Source: UBA10649 sp044233495 (lineage in GTDB: Bacteria > Actinomycetota > Actinomycetes > S36-B12). Taken from it: a DNA stretch of 8,040 nucleotides. Positions 5,666-8,040 of the stretch are shown piece by piece (the first letter of the stretch is position 1; every line of letters starts with the position of its first letter). The notes beneath the pieces are model-generated. The model saw nothing but the letters and a program-made list of their open reading frames with translations, was not told the DNA's origin and made no database searches. The translations under genes were made by a program, and so were the position numbers. The stretch covers positions 1 to 8,040 of the forward strand of contig JBIIJX010000115.1 of the NCBI GenBank assembly GCA_044233495.1. The letters run 5' to 3'.

Positions 5666-6538
5666 ATGTATCTGCAGTACATCATCGACTCGATCGGCAC
5701 CGGCTCCCTCTACGCCCTCATGACCCTCGGTCTCGCACTCGTGTTCAGCGTCATGGGCCTGATGAACTTCGCCTACGGCCAGCTGGTCATGATCGGCGGC
5801 TTCGCGATGATCCTGCTGAGGTCGCAGCCGTGGTGGGTCCTCATTCTGGGCACGGTCGTCGCTGTCGTCATCGTCTCGCTGCTCATGGAGCGCCTGGCCT
5901 TCCGGCCCGTACGCACGGCGACAGCCATGACGATGCTCATCACGTCCTTCGCCCTCGCCCAGTTCCTGCAGCAGGCAGCGCGAGTCGCTTTCGGCGCCAA
6001 CCCGCGACCACTCGAGCAGTTCTCCGAACTGTCGGTGCAGTACACCGTCGGCGATCTCTACATCTCGCGCATGACCCTCATCACCGTCACCACGACGCTC
6101 GTGTCCGTCGTGGTTCTCGCGCTTCTGCTCAAGCGCACCAACATCGGTGTCCAGCTGCGTGCCTCGACCGAGGACGTAGAGATGTCCAAGCTCGTCGGCA
6201 TCCGGTCGAACCGGGTCATCGCATCCGCGTTCGTGATCTCCGGCGTTCTGGCGGCGGTCGTGGCGATGCTGTTCTTCTCGACCCGCACCAACGTGTCGTG
6301 GTCCTCCGGTGAGTCCATCGTCCTGATCGCCTTCGTCGGGGCCGTGATCGGCGGACTCGGCAGCATGGTCGGCGCTGCCCTCGGCGGCTTCCTCATGGGC
6401 TTCACCTACACGATGCTCAACGCCCTGCTGCCCATCGAACTGCGGGTCTTCGCCGACGCCATCCTCTACATCCTGGTGATCGTGGTGCTGCTCATCCGAC
6501 CTGCCGGCATCATCGCCGCGAAGGGGGTGCGAGTCTGA
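5666..6538 (+). CDS. livH: ABC transporter permease LivH
   Basis: A 290-residue, strongly hydrophobic inner-membrane permease with about eight membrane-spanning stretches, for example 11-31, 39-51, 56-74, 87-104, 136-155, 184-204, 216-250 (likely two) and 262-278. The LivH hallmark MNFAYGQLVMIGGF is at 33-46. The cytoplasmic coupling loop RASTEDVEMSKLVGI (165-179) corresponds to the RACAEDxxMAxLLGI loop that contacts the ATPases. GGLGSMVGAALGGF (229-242) and LLIRPAGI (275-282) complete the family pattern. Start ATG 5666 is one base after the livF stop, with GGAAGG at 5654-5659; an in-frame GTG at 5612 would add 18 polar residues from within livF and is not favoured. It forms the translocation channel with LivM. 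The next gene starts on the last base of its stop (TGATG). Confidence 0.95.
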   Translation: MYLQYIIDSIGTGSLYALMTLGLALVFSVMGLMNFAYGQLVMIGGFAMILLRSQPWWVLILGTVVAVVIVSLLMERLAFRPVRTATAMTMLITSFALAQFLQQAARVAFGANPRPLEQFSELSVQYTVGDLYISRMTLITVTTTLVSVVVLALLLKRTNIGVQLRASTEDVEMSKLVGIRSNRVIASAFVISGVLAAVVAMLFFSTRTNVSWSSGESIVLIAFVGAVIGGLGSMVGAALGGFLMGFTYTMLNALLPIELRVFADAILYILVIVVLLIRPAGIIAAKGVRV

Positions 6539-7602
6539 TGGGCCAGTCAGTCGCCACCTGGCGCCGTTGGGCCCAGCTCACCGGCCTCCTCGTCGTCCCG
6601 CTCGTCATCCTTGCGGTGCTCGTCAATCTCACCGGCGACATCTCGTGGATCCAACGCGCCTCCTCCGCGCTGATCCTGATGATCATCGTCGTCGGACTGC
6701 ACACCTTCTCCGGCAACTCAGGCGTCATCTCGTTCGCCTCCGTGGCCTTCGCGATGATCGCTGCCTATACCTCAGCCCTGCTCACCATTCCGGTCGAGCA
6801 GAAGCCGAGTCTCTTCCCGGACCTGCCGTTCTTCCTCGACTGGCTCTCGACGTTCTCGGTGCCCGTGCCACTGGGCATCCTGATGGCCGTGGCCTTCACC
6901 GGCCTCATCGCCCTCATCGTCGGAATACCGCTCGTGCGCCTGTCGGGCCTGGCGGCCGGTATCGGCACCCTCGCCTTCCTCGTCGTGGTCACCGTGATCG
7001 TCACCAAGTGGAAGGCCGTGACCCGCGGCGAGAGCACGATGGTCGGCGTGCCCAAGGAGACCACCCTCTGGTGGGCCGTCGCCGGCATCGCCATCGCCAT
7101 CGCCATCGCGGCCCTCTACCAGATGACCAGGCGAGGCCGACGCCTGATCGCCTCACGCGAGGACGACAAGGCCGCCATGTCGATCGGCATCTCGATCCCG
7201 ATCGAGCGCCTGTGGGGCTGGACCCTCGGCTGCGCCATCGCCGGCCTGGGCGGCGCCCTGTATGGGCACTACATCTCCACCTTCTCCGCCACCACCTTCG
7301 GCTTCGCCCTCACGTTCTTCACCGTTGCGATGCTCGTCATCGGTGGTCTCGGCAGCCTCACCGGTGCCGTGGTCGGTGTCCTTGCCGTGCAGATCCTCGC
7401 CGAGTTCCTGCGCACCATCGAGACCCAGGGCCTGGGCCCCATACCGACCCTGGAGTTCCCCGGGCTCACGGAGATGGTCCTGGCACTGATCATGCTGCTG
7501 GTCCTGATTCTGCGGCCCGCGGGCATCACCGGGGGCCGGGAGATCACCACCTGGTTCCGCCGCCGCAAGAACACACCCACAGACCAAGGCATCAGCGCAT
7601 GA
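6538..7602 (+). CDS. livM: ABC transporter permease LivM
   Basis: A 354-residue membrane permease, in the normal size range for LivM. The N-terminus has a basic start (TWRRW) and a hydrophobic helix at 14-31. The LivM hallmark runs from SGNSGVISFASVAF (58-71) into AYTSALL (76-82), equivalent to the YxGxxSLGHxAFFGIGAY pattern. Further membrane stretches lie at about 41-55, 110-133, 138-156, 177-194, 227-243, 255-290 and 311-327. The coupling loop RRLIASREDDKAAMSIGI (201-218) contacts the ATPases, and GGLGSLTGAVVG (269-280) and LRPAGI (325-330) are conserved in the family. The tail after 331 is basic and cytoplasmic (WFRRRK). The start ATG 6538 overlaps the livH stop by one base, with AAGGGGG at 6521-6527. 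It completes the five-gene importer. A run of four alternating Ile-Ala pairs at 184-191 comes from an ATCGCC hexamer repeat and sits in a membrane helix. Confidence 0.95.
   Translation: MGQSVATWRRWAQLTGLLVVPLVILAVLVNLTGDISWIQRASSALILMIIVVGLHTFSGNSGVISFASVAFAMIAAYTSALLTIPVEQKPSLFPDLPFFLDWLSTFSVPVPLGILMAVAFTGLIALIVGIPLVRLSGLAAGIGTLAFLVVVTVIVTKWKAVTRGESTMVGVPKETTLWWAVAGIAIAIAIAALYQMTRRGRRLIASREDDKAAMSIGISIPIERLWGWTLGCAIAGLGGALYGHYISTFSATTFGFALTFFTVAMLVIGGLGSLTGAVVGVLAVQILAEFLRTIETQGLGPIPTLEFPGLTEMVLALIMLLVLILRPAGITGGREITTWFRRRKNTPTDQGISA
7087..7110 (+). repeat. ATCGCC hexamer repeat inside livM
   Basis: Three exact ATCGCC units followed by ATCGCG encode Ile-Ala four times (livM residues 184-191). 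The repeat is in frame and within a membrane helix. It is a small, slippage-prone tract whose unit length would keep the frame if copies were gained or lost. Confidence 0.8.
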
Positions 7603-7730
7603 CCACCATCCGCACTCAGCAGGCAGCGCGCTTGTCGGCTGTCAAGCCGGATAGCACGGAGCCACGGCGGTGTGCGACCTCAGGTGTTCTTGCCGCAGCG
7701 GGGACCGCACTTCTCGAGCGAACCTTGTGA
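7599..7730 (+). CDS. Short ORF coupled to livM, possibly the stump of a lost gene
   Basis: ATG at 7599 overlaps the livM stop (ATGA), the same coupling used earlier in the operon, and AAGG at 7586-7589 lies nine bases upstream. The reading continues for 43 codons to TGA at 7728-7730. The first ten or so codons (MTTIRTQQAAR) have the G/C-ending style of livM; after about 7630 more A/T-ending and rarer codons appear (TTG, GCT, GAT, TGT, TCA, GGT, GTT, CTT). No motif or domain is recognisable. It could be a real small protein, the N-terminus of a sixth operon gene whose remainder was deleted or replaced, or chance. The start signal is the only strong point. Confidence 0.3.
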   Translation: MTTIRTQQAARLSAVKPDSTEPRRCATSGVLAAAGTALLERTL

Positions 7731-7843
7731 GCGGGGGGAGGCTGGTAGAGAAACCGACTCGCTTCCACAGGCCATTGCAGGCGCCGTCATCGGTGCTGGA
7801 AGGGTCCGGCGTGGTTCGAGTCATCTTCTGAGTGCTGATTTGG

Positions 7844-7857
7844 GGGGAGTGCTCCCC
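7844..7857 (+). promoter_or_regulatory. Inverted repeat GGGGAG-TG-CTCCCC
   Basis: Six-base perfect arms separated by two bases, within a run of G residues. As RNA it would fold with a five-pair stem and four-base loop. It lies about 240 bases after livM and is not followed by T residues, so it may be an RNA-end structure or a protein-binding palindrome. Function is unknown. Confidence 0.3.
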
Positions 7858-7972
7858 GGGAACGTGGTCAAGGGGATGAACGTCGCCCGAGGCTAGTCCA
7901 ACTGTGAAATGATCAGGAGGCTCCGTGGGATTGTCGTAGTCGCACATCGGCTCCGTGTTCGGGTGGTTGCCG

Positions 7973-8003
7973 CAGATTCCTCCGGTTCTTCCGGCAGAAT
8001 CTG
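7973..8003 (+). promoter_or_regulatory. Long hairpin-forming inverted repeat
   Basis: CAGATTC at 7973-7979 pairs with GAATCTG at 7997-8003. Inside, after a 2x2 mismatch, CCGG (7982-7985) pairs with CCGG (7991-7994) around a TTCTT loop. The whole makes an eleven-pair stem. No T-run follows. It may be a bidirectional terminator, an RNA leader structure of a gene beyond the right edge, or part of a mobile-element end. Confidence 0.4.
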
Positions 8004-8004
8004 A

Positions 8005-8026
8005 ACGTCAGGGCATTGGGTGACGT
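8005..8026 (+). promoter_or_regulatory. Second inverted repeat, ACGTCA / TGACGT
   Basis: ACGTCA (8005-8010) and TGACGT (8021-8026) are perfect six-base arms around a ten-base loop, starting one base after the preceding hairpin. ACGTCA/TGACGT arms could also be half-sites for a DNA-binding protein. The close pairing of two hairpins suggests one composite element, though the right part may be cut by the window edge. Confidence 0.3.
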
Positions 8027-8040
8027 GCGCCTTTCTTGAG

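Larger units (their letters stand above)
7731..8040. other. 310 bases without a recognisable gene
   Basis: No reading frame here combines a plausible start, ribosome binding site and coding-like codons. An in-frame stretch on the + strand at 7672-7896 and one on the - strand at 7642-7947 have no recognisable motifs and no useful start context. A strong AGGAGG lies at 7915-7920, but the GTG four bases later (7925) meets TAG after four codons. The region contains several inverted repeats (7844-7857, 7973-8003, 8005-8026). It may be decayed sequence, or the leader of a gene starting beyond the right edge. Confidence 0.5.

Noticed and set aside
7630..7647. GCTTG / CAAGC inverted repeat after livM as an operon terminator
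   Set aside because: The stem is only five pairs around an eight-base loop, with no T-run, and lies inside the tentative 7599 ORF.
6567..7730. 387-residue + strand frame overlapping livM
   Set aside because: His/Arg/Pro-rich shadow of livM in another frame. Only its last 43 codons, after the ATG at 7599, are kept as a tentative ORF.
7803..7840. GGTTCGAGTC, resembling the T-loop of a tRNA
   Set aside because: The flanking bases do not form a five-pair T-stem, and no acceptor, D-arm or anticodon arm is found around it.
7642..7947. 101-residue - strand frame in the tail
   Set aside because: No recognisable domain, no ribosome binding site and low-complexity Pro/Thr/Ser content; not distinguishable from chance.

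Overview
The window looks like chromosome from a high-GC Gram-positive bacterium, most likely an actinobacterium. The grounds are strongly G/C-ending codons in the transporter genes, dense same-strand operons with ATGA-type overlaps, and a lipoprotein with an Ala/Glu/Pro-rich linker. The genus cannot be read from the sequence. All supported genes are on the + strand.

Left block (1-2499): the end of an oxygenase operon. It holds, in order, the C-terminal part of a Rieske-type aromatic ring-hydroxylating oxygenase alpha subunit (cut by the window edge), a 120-residue uncharacterised protein, a short-chain dehydrogenase/reductase (SDR), and an FMN/NAD/[2Fe-2S] reductase of the phthalate dioxygenase reductase/VanB type. 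The first three genes are joined by 8-base overlaps. A plausible division of labour is that the reductase passes NAD(P)H electrons to the Rieske oxygenase, the oxygenase hydroxylates an organic ring substrate, and the SDR oxidises the resulting diol or alcohol. The 120-residue protein has no assigned role.

Middle (2500-2834): a 335-base intergenic stretch. It has GC-rich inverted repeats just after the reductase stop codon, a good-looking TTGACA promoter candidate at 2575-2603 with an ATGCAC direct repeat over its -10 region, and a leader of about 225 bases.

Right block (2835-7602): a complete branched-chain amino-acid type (LIV/HAAT) ABC importer. It comprises a substrate-binding lipoprotein, two ATPases (LivG, LivF) and two permeases (LivH, LivM), tightly packed with translational coupling. 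Its codons are clearly more GC-rich at third positions than those of the left block. Because it sits beside an oxygenase operon, it may import the substrate of that pathway rather than an amino acid; this is inference.

Tail (7603-8040): no convincing long gene. A 43-codon ORF begins in an ATGA overlap with the livM stop and soon loses the local codon character, so it may be the stump of a sixth operon gene. The rest holds several inverted repeats, including two adjacent hairpin-forming sequences at 7973-8026.

No tRNA, rRNA, CRISPR array, insertion sequence or phage gene was recognised. The most notable points are the small accessory protein in the oxygenase operon, the out-of-frame ATGA start before the reductase, and the decayed-looking tail.
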